Shown: one piece after another, positions 1 to 8,705 of the stretch
Layout of the letters: every line of letters starts with the position of its first letter
How positions within the stretch are numbered: position 1 is the first letter of the stretch
Assembly (NCBI RefSeq): GCF_900696045.1
Contig: NZ_LR216287.1
Coordinates: 1,488,001 to 1,552,000, forward strand
Origin: Candidatus Nitrosocosmicus franklandus
GTDB lineage: Archaea > Thermoproteota > Nitrososphaeria > Nitrososphaerales > Nitrososphaeraceae
Length of the DNA: 64,000 bases
Direction: 5' to 3'
Translations under genes and position numbers: made by a program
Notes under the pieces: generated by a model
What the model saw: the letters and a program-made list of their open reading frames with translations, nothing else
The model's database searches: none
Told to the model about the DNA's origin: nothing

Positions 1-2
1 TA

Positions 3-719
3 TTTGATGCGTTCTTAAATTTTTCATATTCCTTTTTGCCTGACAAAATTGGTGGTTTGATGGACGCTCCTTTACTCATACAACCCATCGTATTACCTCA
101 TGAGGTTCAACGACAGGCTCATAATGTCGATATAGTAGAAAAATACCCTCTTACCTTTTATCAAAAAACTTGGTTAGGAGTAAAAGCGTCTGATGTCTTA
201 GATTCAGTCGAAATATTAAAAAACCGAATTGGAACAAATAAACAATTTTATGATTATGGTTTTACTCACTTTACTAATACATTAATTTCTGATGTAAACC
301 GAAGTGCATACTCTACTTTAAATACTATGAACGAAAAATTAGAAATGCAAATAGCAACTGCGAATCTTATCAATTCTGTAGATACAAATGAAGTAATTTC
401 AATGGTTCTGACTACACATATAATTCCTGATATAATGGGTAACATGAGATCTTATTCGTCACAGTCATTTAGATGTAATAAATGTGGTGAAAAGTATAGG
501 AGAATCCCATTGTATGGGAAATGTTTGAATTGCAGCAATACTCTATTACAAACTGTTACTCGCGGTTCAGTTGAAAAATATGTAGCCTTAGCAGAGAATT
601 TGTGCAATAATTTTAAAGTAACAAATTATTTGAGAAGTAGGGTAGAATCATTGATCGTAGAATTAAATTTCATATTTCGATTAAAAGAAGAACAACCTAC
701 ATTGTTAGATTATCTATAG
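3..719 (+). CDS. polC: DNA polymerase D large subunit DP2, C-terminal part
   Basis: This is the C-terminal 238 residues of the large, catalytic subunit of the archaeal replicative polymerase PolD; the gene begins before the window. The reading frame is open from base 3 and continues into DKIGGLMDAPL, a stretch typical of DP2. A Cys4 zinc site (CNKC about 15 residues before CLNC) lies near the end, and the protein finishes with a short acidic tail ending LLDYL. In the PolD family this C-terminal region holds the zinc modules that contact the small subunit DP1, and DP1 is encoded convergently just downstream (759-2381). No intein or frameshift is visible in the part seen. The assignment is secure; the partial state is due only to the window edge. 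Confidence 0.93.
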   Translation, partial: FDAFLNFSYSFLPDKIGGLMDAPLLIQPIVLPHEVQRQAHNVDIVEKYPLTFYQKTWLGVKASDVLDSVEILKNRIGTNKQFYDYGFTHFTNTLISDVNRSAYSTLNTMNEKLEMQIATANLINSVDTNEVISMVLTTHIIPDIMGNMRSYSSQSFRCNKCGEKYRRIPLYGKCLNCSNTLLQTVTRGSVEKYVALAENLCNNFKVTNYLRSRVESLIVELNFIFRLKEEQPTLLDYL

Positions 720-758
720 CTTGTTATAATTCCTTTGGAATTTTAAATTCCTTCAAGA

Positions 759-2381
759 TTAAAAGTTTGCAAAATTTATTTGATAAGGTTTCAGGGTGGA
801 CAAATTAACTACTATCGCTATTCCAGGAGTAGGAGTAATCCCCATGGCACGTTGAAAAGGTGTTTGGGTTTGCCACGCTCCAGAATTTACTACTAGTGTA
901 CCCTTATAGCTGTCGACGTCAATTACATGAACATGACCAGAATGAAAAATATCAGGAACTTCTTCAATAACCATCATATCCTCAACCTCTGGAGCTATAG
1001 GTGTTCTTTGTCCGTAAATAGGTGAAAGATGCCTAGCTTTTAGTAAAATCTTCATTGCTTCAGCAGGTTTGGAATAGCTTAATCCAGGTATGGTAGCAAT
1101 GGTGTCATCTAGACTTTGACCATGGAACATTAGAGTCCTAACTCCTTCCATGTCAATCATACAGGGATTACCCAACATGGTAATATTGCTTAGGGAGTAG
1201 ATCTTATCTGCATATTTTTTAGGAATCGCCGGTTGAGGCAATGCACGTCTACCCAGATCATGATTTCCTGGGATCAAAAATACTTTCATATGCTTAGGTA
1301 TTCTTGATAGTAATTTTGTAGCGTGTTCCATCTGAGAAAAAGAATCTTTTTCGAGCAACTCCTTATCTTGATGTGGAAAAATACCTATTCCATCTATCAA
1401 GTCTCCGCATATACAAATGTACTTTATTTTTGAAACAATATCTTTATGCTCTCCCGTAGAATTTAACCAGTTTAGGAACATTTGAAATTCATTTTCCATA
1501 AAAAATTTACTGCCTATGTGCAAGTCAGATATCAAAACCGCATATATCTCAGAATGAGCTCGATTTGATATTCGATCTGGCACATCCAGTGAGTACAAAT
1601 TCTTCATCACATAGTTCTTTTTTTTCGTATTATTTTCAAGTTCAATCATGATCATTTGATCCAAAGTCAATAATGAAATTTGTTTCTTCAAATCATCGTT
1701 ATATGCCGCTATTTCTAGTAATCCTGTTTGATCATCGATAATGATGTTATAACTACTCTTTTTTAGTTTCTTTTCCATAACTAGTCCCGCAACAAACAGA
1801 GATCCTTCATTTTTCTCTTTAGATTGTAAATTCGAATTTGAGTTATTCCGCGATTGATTAAACGATTGTTTTATTGTTCCTATTCTTTTTATCCTTTTTC
1901 CATCTGGTCTATTAGATAAGATCTTTAAAGATTTGTCAAATCTGCTTCTAAACAAAGAAATATATCCCTGAACTCCTTCACCACTATTGATACTATAATT
2001 CGAATCATAAACTACATTGTTATTATAATGATTCTTAAAGTCTGATGAATCGTGAGTAATAATTTCTAATGCAGTCTTTTCAGATGCTTTCTCAATGTTA
2101 TAATGCCTATCACTATTACTATGGTTCACGAGGGTGGAATACCTGTTAACTTCGTCATTTTCGGTCAATGTAATGTGTTTAAGTCCCAATGCTCTTCTGA
2201 TATCTTCTGAGGAAATAATTTTGGGTTCCTTTCTTTCCTTCTTTGTTGAGAGTATTTCTTCGACTATTTGAATCATTTCTCCTTCCATATTTTCAATTAA
2301 CACTAGCGCATCAGGGTGTATCTGAAAACCTCTGCTAATTATGAATGAAATTATTTTCGAGAGATTGAGGTCGATAGTCAA
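759..2381 (-). CDS. polB: DNA polymerase D small subunit DP1 (3'-5' exonuclease)
   Basis: This 540-residue protein is the small, proofreading subunit of PolD. The C-terminal half carries the calcineurin-like phosphoesterase motifs in order: SDLHIGS, CGDLIDG, PGNHD, MFHGQSLDD and HSGHVHV, which bind the two catalytic metals. The region before this fits the OB fold of the family, and the N-terminal 200 residues are polar and low in complexity, as in other DP1 proteins, with a short N-terminal helical domain. It ends only 39 bases from the end of the DP2 gene, so both subunits of the enzyme lie tail to tail rather than in one operon. The start ATG at 2381 leaves a 66-bp gap to the divergent membrane-protein gene at 2448, which must hold both promoters. 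Confidence 0.94.
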   Translation of the reverse strand: MTIDLNLSKIISFIISRGFQIHPDALVLIENMEGEMIQIVEEILSTKKERKEPKIISSEDIRRALGLKHITLTENDEVNRYSTLVNHSNSDRHYNIEKASEKTALEIITHDSSDFKNHYNNNVVYDSNYSINSGEGVQGYISLFRSRFDKSLKILSNRPDGKRIKRIGTIKQSFNQSRNNSNSNLQSKEKNEGSLFVAGLVMEKKLKKSSYNIIIDDQTGLLEIAAYNDDLKKQISLLTLDQMIMIELENNTKKKNYVMKNLYSLDVPDRISNRAHSEIYAVLISDLHIGSKFFMENEFQMFLNWLNSTGEHKDIVSKIKYICICGDLIDGIGIFPHQDKELLEKDSFSQMEHATKLLSRIPKHMKVFLIPGNHDLGRRALPQPAIPKKYADKIYSLSNITMLGNPCMIDMEGVRTLMFHGQSLDDTIATIPGLSYSKPAEAMKILLKARHLSPIYGQRTPIAPEVEDMMVIEEVPDIFHSGHVHVIDVDSYKGTLVVNSGAWQTQTPFQRAMGITPTPGIAIVVNLSTLKPYQINFANF

Positions 2382-2447
2382 TAGTCAAATTAACTAGTCC
2401 AAAATACATTTTAAGTCTTTTTATATAGATTTGAGATAAGATACCTA

Positions 2448-2993
2448 GTGATGCTGATCTCAATTAAAAAGAGACTTTTACTTTTCTTTGTTGCTGCAAT
2501 CTTCTTCTTATGTATTTTCTATGCGGGATACTCCTTCAAAATGGACGAATCATTTTCCAAGGAGTTGTCGAAAAATTTTATTAATCAAATTAGAGATATT
2601 GATGAACTTGGTATTTTCTTTAATAATCTAAAAATCGCGTTGGTGATGTTTATTCCTATAATAGGTATTATCATGGGAACTATTTCTGGTTTTTCAACCG
2701 GATTAGTATTTAATTCAATAATAAATTTATCTGATACTGTTTCTTATACTAATCCCTTGATAATCTTTCTGACACCTTTTGGAATTTTAGAACTTTTATC
2801 CTATGGATTAGCTATATCTAGAGGAGGAATACTGTTCTTCGAACTCATTAAAAGAAAGTTTACAAAAAAGTCTCTTATATATCTATTAATTGAAGTAGTA
2901 CTAGTTGGTATAATGCTTTTTACTGGTGCAATAATAGAATGGATGATGATTGAAAATATTCCAAGATATAATTTTACTCTATATTCTACTTAG
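2448..2993 (+). CDS. SpoIIM-like (DUF95) integral membrane protein
   Basis: A 181-residue protein with an N-terminal hydrophobic segment (about residues 9-28), a polar loop, then three or four further membrane segments (about 58-82, 100-125 and 145-167). The central pattern, NNLKIALVMFIPIIG followed by a Gly-rich GFSTG turn and LTPFGILEL, resembles the SpoIIM/DUF95 family, whose bacterial members belong to a membrane complex for engulfment and whose archaeal members have no known role. The resemblance is by eye only. It is transcribed divergently from the PolD small subunit and is followed by a ferredoxin gene 88 bases away; no functional link is evident. Confidence 0.55.
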   Translation: MMLISIKKRLLLFFVAAIFFLCIFYAGYSFKMDESFSKELSKNFINQIRDIDELGIFFNNLKIALVMFIPIIGIIMGTISGFSTGLVFNSIINLSDTVSYTNPLIIFLTPFGILELLSYGLAISRGGILFFELIKRKFTKKSLIYLLIEVVLVGIMLFTGAIIEWMMIENIPRYNFTLYST

Positions 2994-3081
2994 ATAAAGT
3001 TAAAATATTTTATATCATTGTTATAAAATGCCATAGTGTTTAAATAGTTTTGATGAAGATTTACGATCAGTGAATTATTAG

Positions 3082-3375
3082 ATGCCAGTAGCAATACTTC
3101 CAGATGTTAGTGAACAGCATTGTATTGGATGTGCTTTATGTGTAGAAATTTGTACAGCTCTTGGTCCAGATGTATTAAGAGTGAAACCCGTAGAAGGTTG
3201 GAAAAGAGGCAAAGCATTTGTCTTTTATCCAGAGAGATGTATTTCTGATGGTGCTTGTATTGGTGTTTGTCCAACCAAAGCAATATTCTGGATGAGACCA
3301 ATGGAATATACACCAGGGCAACCAATCCCATTAAAGAAAAACGCTATATTTACGAAAGGCTGGGAAGAGGGCTAA
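3082..3375 (+). CDS. Ferredoxin with one regular and one Asp-containing cluster motif
   Basis: A 97-residue bacterial-type ferredoxin. The first motif, CIGCALCVEIC (about residues 12-22), is a normal CxxCxxCxxxC set for a [4Fe-4S] cluster. The second, CISDGACIGVCP (about residues 53-64), has Asp where the second Cys is expected, giving CxxDxxCxxxCP. In the ferredoxins of Pyrococcus (Asp-ligated [4Fe-4S]) and of Sulfolobus-type 7Fe proteins ([3Fe-4S]) the same substitution changes the cluster type or potential. It is probably a cytosolic electron carrier. The charged insertion between the motifs (VKPVEGWKRGKAF) is longer than in minimal ferredoxins. It stands alone, with a cobalamin biosynthesis gene 120 bases downstream. 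Confidence 0.85.
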   Translation: MPVAILPDVSEQHCIGCALCVEICTALGPDVLRVKPVEGWKRGKAFVFYPERCISDGACIGVCPTKAIFWMRPMEYTPGQPIPLKKNAIFTKGWEEG

Positions 3376-3495
3376 ATCTCTATCATTTTTATTTTTTCAC
3401 TAAAACTAGTAAGTTTTCATTTTATATAGATCTTTATTCTTATCTATCTCTGGGTTTATCACTTAAATATGTAACATAATTACTACTAGTTTTAC

Positions 3496-4218
3496 TTGAC
3501 AAAAAAATTATATGTTGTAGGCGTGGGGCCCGGATCTAAGGAATATCTTACCAATTATTCCATTGATATAATCAAAAAATCTCGTTTTGTTATAGGTTAT
3601 AAGTACACTCTACATACTATAAGACATCTTATAGATGAATCTTACCATCAAATTTTTGAAGTGACGATGAAGAATCAAGAAGAAGTTTATCTAAATGTAT
3701 TCAATAATTTAATGAATGAAAATGACATATGCACAGTCCCTTTTACAGGCGATGCAAATTTCTCTGAATCAGAGGTCGTTGACAGACTTTTAGACTTGTT
3801 TGGTGATGATAATGTTGAAATAATTCCTGGAATCAGTTCAATACAAATAGCATCAGCAAAATCTCGAGTTCCACTAGATAAAGCCAACATTATTACTTTT
3901 CATGTAACTGGCGATATAGAAGAGAGAAAAATAGATCTGATAAAATCAATTGTAGATAAGAGGAGTGTAATAGTGGTGCCAAGACCATGGCCAAATGACC
4001 CATCAAAAAATTTTATGCCTTCAGAAATCTCATCTTATATCAAAGAAAAGGGAATAGATACTTCAACAATAGATGTATGGGTATTTGAAAATCTAGCAAA
4101 CAATGAAAAAGAAACAGTATATAAAGGAAAATTAGATTCACTAATAAATAAAAACTTTAGTGACCTTTCAGTGATGGTCATAGATCAAAATAAAAGACAA
4201 AGTTACTTGGATTTCTAA
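3496..4218 (+). CDS. cbiE: Cobalt-precorrin-7 (C5)-methyltransferase CbiE
   Basis: A 240-residue SAM-dependent methyltransferase of the tetrapyrrole (CbiF/CobA/diphthine synthase) fold. The N-terminus has the family glycine-rich signature GVGPGSKEYLT, followed by FTGDANFSES and IIPGISSIQIASA, which shape the SAM and substrate pocket. Length and the motif around PRPWPNDP fit CbiE, which methylates C5 of the corrin ring in anaerobic-type B12 synthesis. The start is TTG at 3496; there is no in-frame ATG before the conserved N-terminus. Ammonia-oxidising archaea are known cobalamin producers. Other cob/cbi genes are not in this window, so the pathway must be scattered. CbiL or CobJ are alternatives, with CbiE preferred on length. 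Confidence 0.78.
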   Translation: MTKKLYVVGVGPGSKEYLTNYSIDIIKKSRFVIGYKYTLHTIRHLIDESYHQIFEVTMKNQEEVYLNVFNNLMNENDICTVPFTGDANFSESEVVDRLLDLFGDDNVEIIPGISSIQIASAKSRVPLDKANIITFHVTGDIEERKIDLIKSIVDKRSVIVVPRPWPNDPSKNFMPSEISSYIKEKGIDTSTIDVWVFENLANNEKETVYKGKLDSLINKNFSDLSVMVIDQNKRQSYLDF

Positions 4219-4286
4219 CTTTGATTTATATGCGCTTTTTTCTAATGTACATAAAATATATTACAATTAATTCTATATATAGTTGA

Positions 4287-4382
4287 ATGAGCAAGAGTGA
4301 ATTTAGATATTGTATTGAATGTGGTTCAAAAATGTCTAAAAACATCAAGTTATGTCCAGCTTGTGGGGAATCACAGACTTAG
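4287..4382 (+). CDS. 31-residue zinc-ribbon microprotein
   Basis: A very short open frame starting at ATG 4287 and ending TAG 4382. Half of its length is a compact zinc ribbon: YCIECG, a ten-residue spacer, then CPACG, giving two CxxC pairs. Such single-ribbon proteins are common in this lineage and usually have unknown roles, although many longer relatives carry the ribbon as an appendage. The surrounding sequence is AT-rich and otherwise non-coding between CbiE and the DUF192 gene. That four Cys fall in exact CxxC spacing in a 31-codon frame is the argument for reality; codon statistics are too small to help. Confidence 0.6.
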   Translation: MSKSEFRYCIECGSKMSKNIKLCPACGESQT

Positions 4383-4475
4383 CCAATTCTCGATTTTTTA
4401 ATTTTTGCTTTTGTACTATTAATATTTCATTTTATAGTCATTCTTAAAATACCTCTATTTTTTAATATTTAAGCG

Positions 4476-4967
4476 ATGGTAAAAAAAATAACTCTCCTTA
4501 TTCCAGTCATTATTTCAGCATTCATTATAGGAATATTAGGAATTTTATTTATTCCATCAGATATAGTAAATAAGGACTTTGATTTTTCGAAAGGAACAAT
4601 AAAAATAGATGATGAACTCTTGACAGTTGAAATCGCTGATACGGATTTTGATCGAAAAAGGTGGTTAACTTTTAGAGACGAAAAACTAAGTCCTGATTCT
4701 GGATTACTACTAATTTATGATAAACCTGACTTATATGCTATGTGGCTATTAAATATTAGATTTCCTATAGATTTGATGTGGTTTGATCAAGAGGGTGATC
4801 TTGTTTACCTTAAAAAAAATGCCCAACCTTGTGAGACTATTCTTGATTCATCAGAATGCACCTTTAAAAACACTAATCCTGCAAAGTTTATATTAGCAGG
4901 TGCGTCTGGATTTATTCAGTACCACAACATATCCGAACATTCAAAATTAGAAATAATTTCTGCTTGA
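4476..4967 (+). CDS. DUF192 family protein with N-terminal membrane anchor
   Basis: A 163-residue protein beginning with a hydrophobic segment (about residues 5-27) that is either an uncleaved anchor or a signal peptide. The rest matches the DUF192 fold: an RKRWLTFRDEKLSPDSGLL region, then MWLLNIRFPIDLMWFD, and a C-terminal KFILAGASGFIQYHNI strand. DUF192 proteins are small extracytoplasmic beta proteins of unknown biochemical function, widespread in archaea. Two Cys in the middle (QPCET and SECTF) might form a disulfide outside the cell. It is transcribed alone; 188 non-coding bases separate it from the convergent acetyl-CoA synthetase gene. Confidence 0.8.
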   Translation: MVKKITLLIPVIISAFIIGILGILFIPSDIVNKDFDFSKGTIKIDDELLTVEIADTDFDRKRWLTFRDEKLSPDSGLLLIYDKPDLYAMWLLNIRFPIDLMWFDQEGDLVYLKKNAQPCETILDSSECTFKNTNPAKFILAGASGFIQYHNISEHSKLEIISA

Positions 4968-5155
4968 TCCTAATCATAAATAATTTATTTATTACATGGG
5001 TTCGTATACTGAGTTTTGGATGGATGAAATATGTTCATACATGAAATTTTTGAAGTTATTATCTCTTTAATGTCATAATTTCTATAAATAATTATCTAGA
5101 GGGACACGCCTTAAAATAAGTCGAAAATTAAAAGAGTAAAGGTAAAATAGTACCG

Positions 5156-7087
5156 TCATATTTGTTTATTGATTGCATCTAATTCATGAGATATTTCTTC
5201 AATAGATGCCTCATCTTCAAGAGTTGAGATGTCACCAATAGTTTCTTTGTTCACAATAGATTTTAAAAGTCTCCTCATTATCTTACCACTTCGTGTTTTT
5301 GGTAACTTGTTTACAAAGTATATCTTTTCAGCAGATGCAATGGGTCCAATCGTACGCTTAATGTGTTCATTTACTTCTATGCTTAGATTTTGCGTTGGCT
5401 GGATTTCCTTTCTTAATACCAAGAATGCTATGATGGTTTCACCTTTGATTTTATCCCTTTTACTAGTAACCGCTGCTTCAGCTATTGATGGATGGGATAC
5501 AAATGCACTTTCTAACTCTATAGTTCCCAACCTATGACCAGCGACCTTTAAAATATCATCCGCTCTTCCTAATACCCATATATATTTATCATTATCTTGA
5601 TATGCAAAATCCCCTGTAAAGAAACTATTCTCTGCCTTTTGCCAATATGTTTCTTTATATCTTTCTTTGTTATTCCACAATGATATAAGCATTCCTGGCC
5701 ATGGTTTCTTAATTGTGAGGTATCCTTTTTTACCATCTTCTATCTTTATACCTCTATCATCGACTATTTCAATCTCAATTCCTGGTAATGAAAACGATCC
5801 AGACCCAGGTTTCATTTTTAAGTTTTCAATCCCTGGACACATGCTTATCATGATTCCGCCGGTTTCAGTTTGCCACCATGTATCTATTATTGGACAATTT
5901 TTTTTCCCGATTACATCAAAATACCATTTCCAGACTTCAGGGTTTATTGGTTCTCCTACGGTACCTAGCAGTCTTAGACTAGATAAGTCGTAAGAATTAG
6001 GTATTTCATTTCCATATCTCATATACGATCTCAGTGCTGTTGGAGTGGTGTACAAGATGGTTGTACCGTGTTTTTCGACTATTTTCCAATATCGATCTGG
6101 GTCGGGAAAATCCGGAGCACCTTCATAAATAATTTCGGTCACTCCATGCATCAAGGGAGCGTATACAATATAGCTATGTCCTGTTATCCACCCTATATCT
6201 GCTGTACAGAAGAAAATATCGGTTGCATTAAAATCAAATACCCATTTTGCCGAAATATATAAATGAGTTAAATATCCGCCACTTCCATGTACAACCCCTT
6301 TAGGTTTACCGGTAGTTCCTGAAGTATATAATATAAATAATGGATCATTACTTTCCATCCATTCCGGTGGACAAAAACTTGATTCTTTGTTTACCAGGTT
6401 TTCAAACCAGATATCATTTTCTCCCATAATTAAATCCTCATGGGTTCTTTTGACGACGATCACTTTTTCGATAGAGGGTGTATTTTTTACGGCCTCATCA
6501 ACTATTCTTTTCAATGGGACTATTTTTCCTCTTCTATATCCGCCGTCTGCTGTAATTATTATTTTAGATTTTGCATCGTTTACTCTGTCTATGATCGATT
6601 GAGAACTAAACCCAGAAAAAATGACCGAATGAATAGCTCCTATTCTTGCACAAGCTAACATTGATATCGGTAATTCGGGTATCATTGGAAGATATATTGT
6701 AATTCTATCTCCCTTTTTAATCCCCATTCTTTTGAATGAATTAGCTAATTGATTTACTCTACGAAACAATTGGTTGTATGTAATAGTAACTGACTCTCCA
6801 TCTTCACCTTCCCAGATAATAGCTGCTTGGTTTTTCTTCTTTGTAGTCAAATGTTTATCTAGACAATTATAGGCCGCATTTAATTTTCCTCCAACAAACC
6901 ATTTAGCAAAAGGATAATTCCAATCCAATACTTGCTGCCATTCTTTAAACCATACCAAGTTTTTCGCACAATCTGACCAGAATTGATTTGGATCTTGTCT
7001 AGCTTCATCCTTTATTTGTTTTATCTTAATTCCTTCCAGGGAGATGATTTGTTGATTTGTGTCATTGTTGACATGAGGATCATCCAT
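5156..7087 (-). CDS. acs: AMP-forming acetyl-CoA synthetase
   Basis: A full-length (643 residues from ATG 7087) ANL-superfamily enzyme that activates acetate, or a similar short acid, to its CoA thioester with ATP giving AMP and PPi. Visible motifs are the P-loop-like YTSGTTGKPKGVVHG, the acetate-pocket stretch WWQTETGGIM, the hinge region GRADDILKVAGHR and the catalytic lysine motif PKTRSGKIMRR near the C-terminus. The frame stays open upstream to a TTG at 7135, but the 16 extra residues are hydrophobic and unlike the family, so the ATG is preferred. In thaumarchaea related AMP-forming enzymes may also take 3-hydroxypropionate or propionate; substrate cannot be read from sequence alone. It faces a divergent small regulator at 7313. 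Confidence 0.9.
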   Translation of the reverse strand: MDDPHVNNDTNQQIISLEGIKIKQIKDEARQDPNQFWSDCAKNLVWFKEWQQVLDWNYPFAKWFVGGKLNAAYNCLDKHLTTKKKNQAAIIWEGEDGESVTITYNQLFRRVNQLANSFKRMGIKKGDRITIYLPMIPELPISMLACARIGAIHSVIFSGFSSQSIIDRVNDAKSKIIITADGGYRRGKIVPLKRIVDEAVKNTPSIEKVIVVKRTHEDLIMGENDIWFENLVNKESSFCPPEWMESNDPLFILYTSGTTGKPKGVVHGSGGYLTHLYISAKWVFDFNATDIFFCTADIGWITGHSYIVYAPLMHGVTEIIYEGAPDFPDPDRYWKIVEKHGTTILYTTPTALRSYMRYGNEIPNSYDLSSLRLLGTVGEPINPEVWKWYFDVIGKKNCPIIDTWWQTETGGIMISMCPGIENLKMKPGSGSFSLPGIEIEIVDDRGIKIEDGKKGYLTIKKPWPGMLISLWNNKERYKETYWQKAENSFFTGDFAYQDNDKYIWVLGRADDILKVAGHRLGTIELESAFVSHPSIAEAAVTSKRDKIKGETIIAFLVLRKEIQPTQNLSIEVNEHIKRTIGPIASAEKIYFVNKLPKTRSGKIMRRLLKSIVNKETIGDISTLEDEASIEEISHELDAINKQI

Positions 7088-7312
7088 CGGAAAATGATAA
7101 ATTACCTTAACATAAATTCTTTTTTTACAAGTCAATCTGCCATGATATCCGCATTAAATTCGTGCATGGAAAAGATAGTTTCCACGACGTTAAAATTATC
7201 ACCAAAGCATTGTAACTACCGCAGTTTTTTGCCATGGTAATAAACTTATGTACGAATGTTATGTAGGATTGTTGCAATAAATTAAAATAAATAGAAAGAA
7301 CGAAAATAAACT

Positions 7313-7570
7313 GTGAAATATAGAAGCCGAACTGAAATAGTGGCCATGATTCTCGATGCAGCCAATGGTGGTGCTACCAAAACAAAAATAATGTATAAAG
7401 CATTTTTGAGCTATGCACAATTACGAGAGTATTTATCTGTGTTAATTGAAAATAATCTAATCGAGTATGTTGAGGGTTCTCAGGCTTATAAAACGACAGA
7501 AAAAGGATTGAACTTTCTCAAGATGCACAATGAGATTGGGGAATTGTTGAGTTCAACAGCACAAAAGTAA
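7313..7570 (+). CDS. ArnR1-like winged-helix transcription regulator
   Basis: An 85-residue single-domain winged helix-turn-helix protein. The opening RSRTEIVAMILDAANGGATKTKIMYKAFLSY followed by LREYLSVLIENNLIEY and a wing KTTEKGLNFL is the signature of the small archaeal regulators grouped with ArnR1-like domains, which are abundant in thaumarchaeal genomes. It starts at GTG 7313. The 225 bases between it and the acetyl-CoA synthetase start are non-coding, so it is divergent from that gene and could control it, though nothing in the spacer proves this. No ligand-binding domain is present, so it probably senses through dimerisation or a partner. Confidence 0.8.
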   Translation: MKYRSRTEIVAMILDAANGGATKTKIMYKAFLSYAQLREYLSVLIENNLIEYVEGSQAYKTTEKGLNFLKMHNEIGELLSSTAQK

Positions 7571-7724
7571 GCAATACCTTATATTTTCTTAATTTTACTT
7601 AAATTATTATGTTTCGTATATCCCTTAAAAATATTGCAAATAAATGAAGAAGAACTATTATAGAAATCTGAAATTAAAATACTAGAGAATTATTGTATTC
7701 TCGCTCTTTTGAATCAAAATCACT

Positions 7725-8588
7725 TCAATTATTGGTAGCCATTATGTGTGTAGTGTCTTGATTATTGATTGTATTTTCCATCGACGCTTCAACATAGCTA
7801 GCAACTTCATTACTTGATTCTTCTGTTCTTTCTGTATCTGTTCCTATCTCTCTCTGTTGTTCTTGTTGAATGTCATGATCATAATTTATGGTTTGTTCGG
7901 ATTCATGATCTGTCTTCTGGACATTATATTCTATTACTTCTTCCTTATCGTCGGTTTGAACAGTTAATTGATCATTATTATTGGTAGTGGCTGTATTGTC
8001 GACTGTTTGTTGAGTTAGCTTATTGATAATATTATTAATTTCGGTTTTTTCTAAATTTACATGTTCTATTAATTCATTAGTATGCATAGTTATTTGTTGA
8101 TAAATATCTTCAGTTATCTCGTTACTTTTATATTGTAACTTGGCATCAAAAAGAATCGAATTTATTCTCTTGGATTCCATGTCAATTTCTGATATTCTTT
8201 GATTCAATCTCTCTATGATTTCTTTTGTACTGTCTCCTAAATCATCCAGCCTTTTTTCATATTTTAAGTATATCAGTTCTGCATCGTCTTTCATACTATC
8301 GTTATCGGCTACAATTTCCTGTAATGCCTTAATCCTTTTCAACGTTAACGATTTCTCTCTTAATAGTTTTTGTGCATCCAGTCTCCATCGCGGGATGAAA
8401 ATAACATAATCCCCCTGAACCAATAGTTGTTCATATGGCAAATTCTTTACTCCACTAGAGCCACAATCCACACTGACCGATTCTATGGATCCTTCTATAT
8501 CTGTAATGATCCCTACTACTTTACCGATGTATGTTCCATACATATCTTTAACTTTCTTACTGACAAATTCGAGCTTTAATTCGCTCAT
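7725..8588 (-). CDS. cdvA: CdvA-like cell division protein (PRC barrel plus coiled coil)
   Basis: A 287-residue protein with three regions. Residues 1-80 form a PRC-barrel-like beta domain (KVKDMYGTYIGKVVGIITD, then VIFIPRWRLDAQKLLREK). Residues 85-195 are a long charged coiled coil. The last 90 residues are polar, Thr/Asn/Gln-rich and probably disordered. This order matches CdvA, the archaeal protein that binds membrane and DNA and recruits the ESCRT-III-like CdvB at midcell. The coupling of the barrel to IPRWR and a KRxKALQE helix is especially close to crenarchaeal CdvA. In thaumarchaea cdvA lies apart from cdvB and cdvC, and no such genes are seen here. The start ATG at 8588 leaves a 117-bp divergent promoter region shared with the ThyX-like gene. 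Confidence 0.78.
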   Translation of the reverse strand: MSELKLEFVSKKVKDMYGTYIGKVVGIITDIEGSIESVSVDCGSSGVKNLPYEQLLVQGDYVIFIPRWRLDAQKLLREKSLTLKRIKALQEIVADNDSMKDDAELIYLKYEKRLDDLGDSTKEIIERLNQRISEIDMESKRINSILFDAKLQYKSNEITEDIYQQITMHTNELIEHVNLEKTEINNIINKLTQQTVDNTATTNNNDQLTVQTDDKEEVIEYNVQKTDHESEQTINYDHDIQQEQQREIGTDTERTEESSNEVASYVEASMENTINNQDTTHIMATNN

Positions 8589-8705
8589 GTATTTTCATTA
8601 TTAGAGCAGTATAATGCTCACTGTGTGAAAAAAATTTTATAATATTGTAATATTTAGTCAACATTAATATTTCAAACATACATGAAAACGATTATGTAAT
8701 ATAAT

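Noticed and set aside
5229-6658. Several plus-strand frames within the acetyl-CoA synthetase gene
   Set aside because: Antisense shadows of a clearly conserved enzyme.
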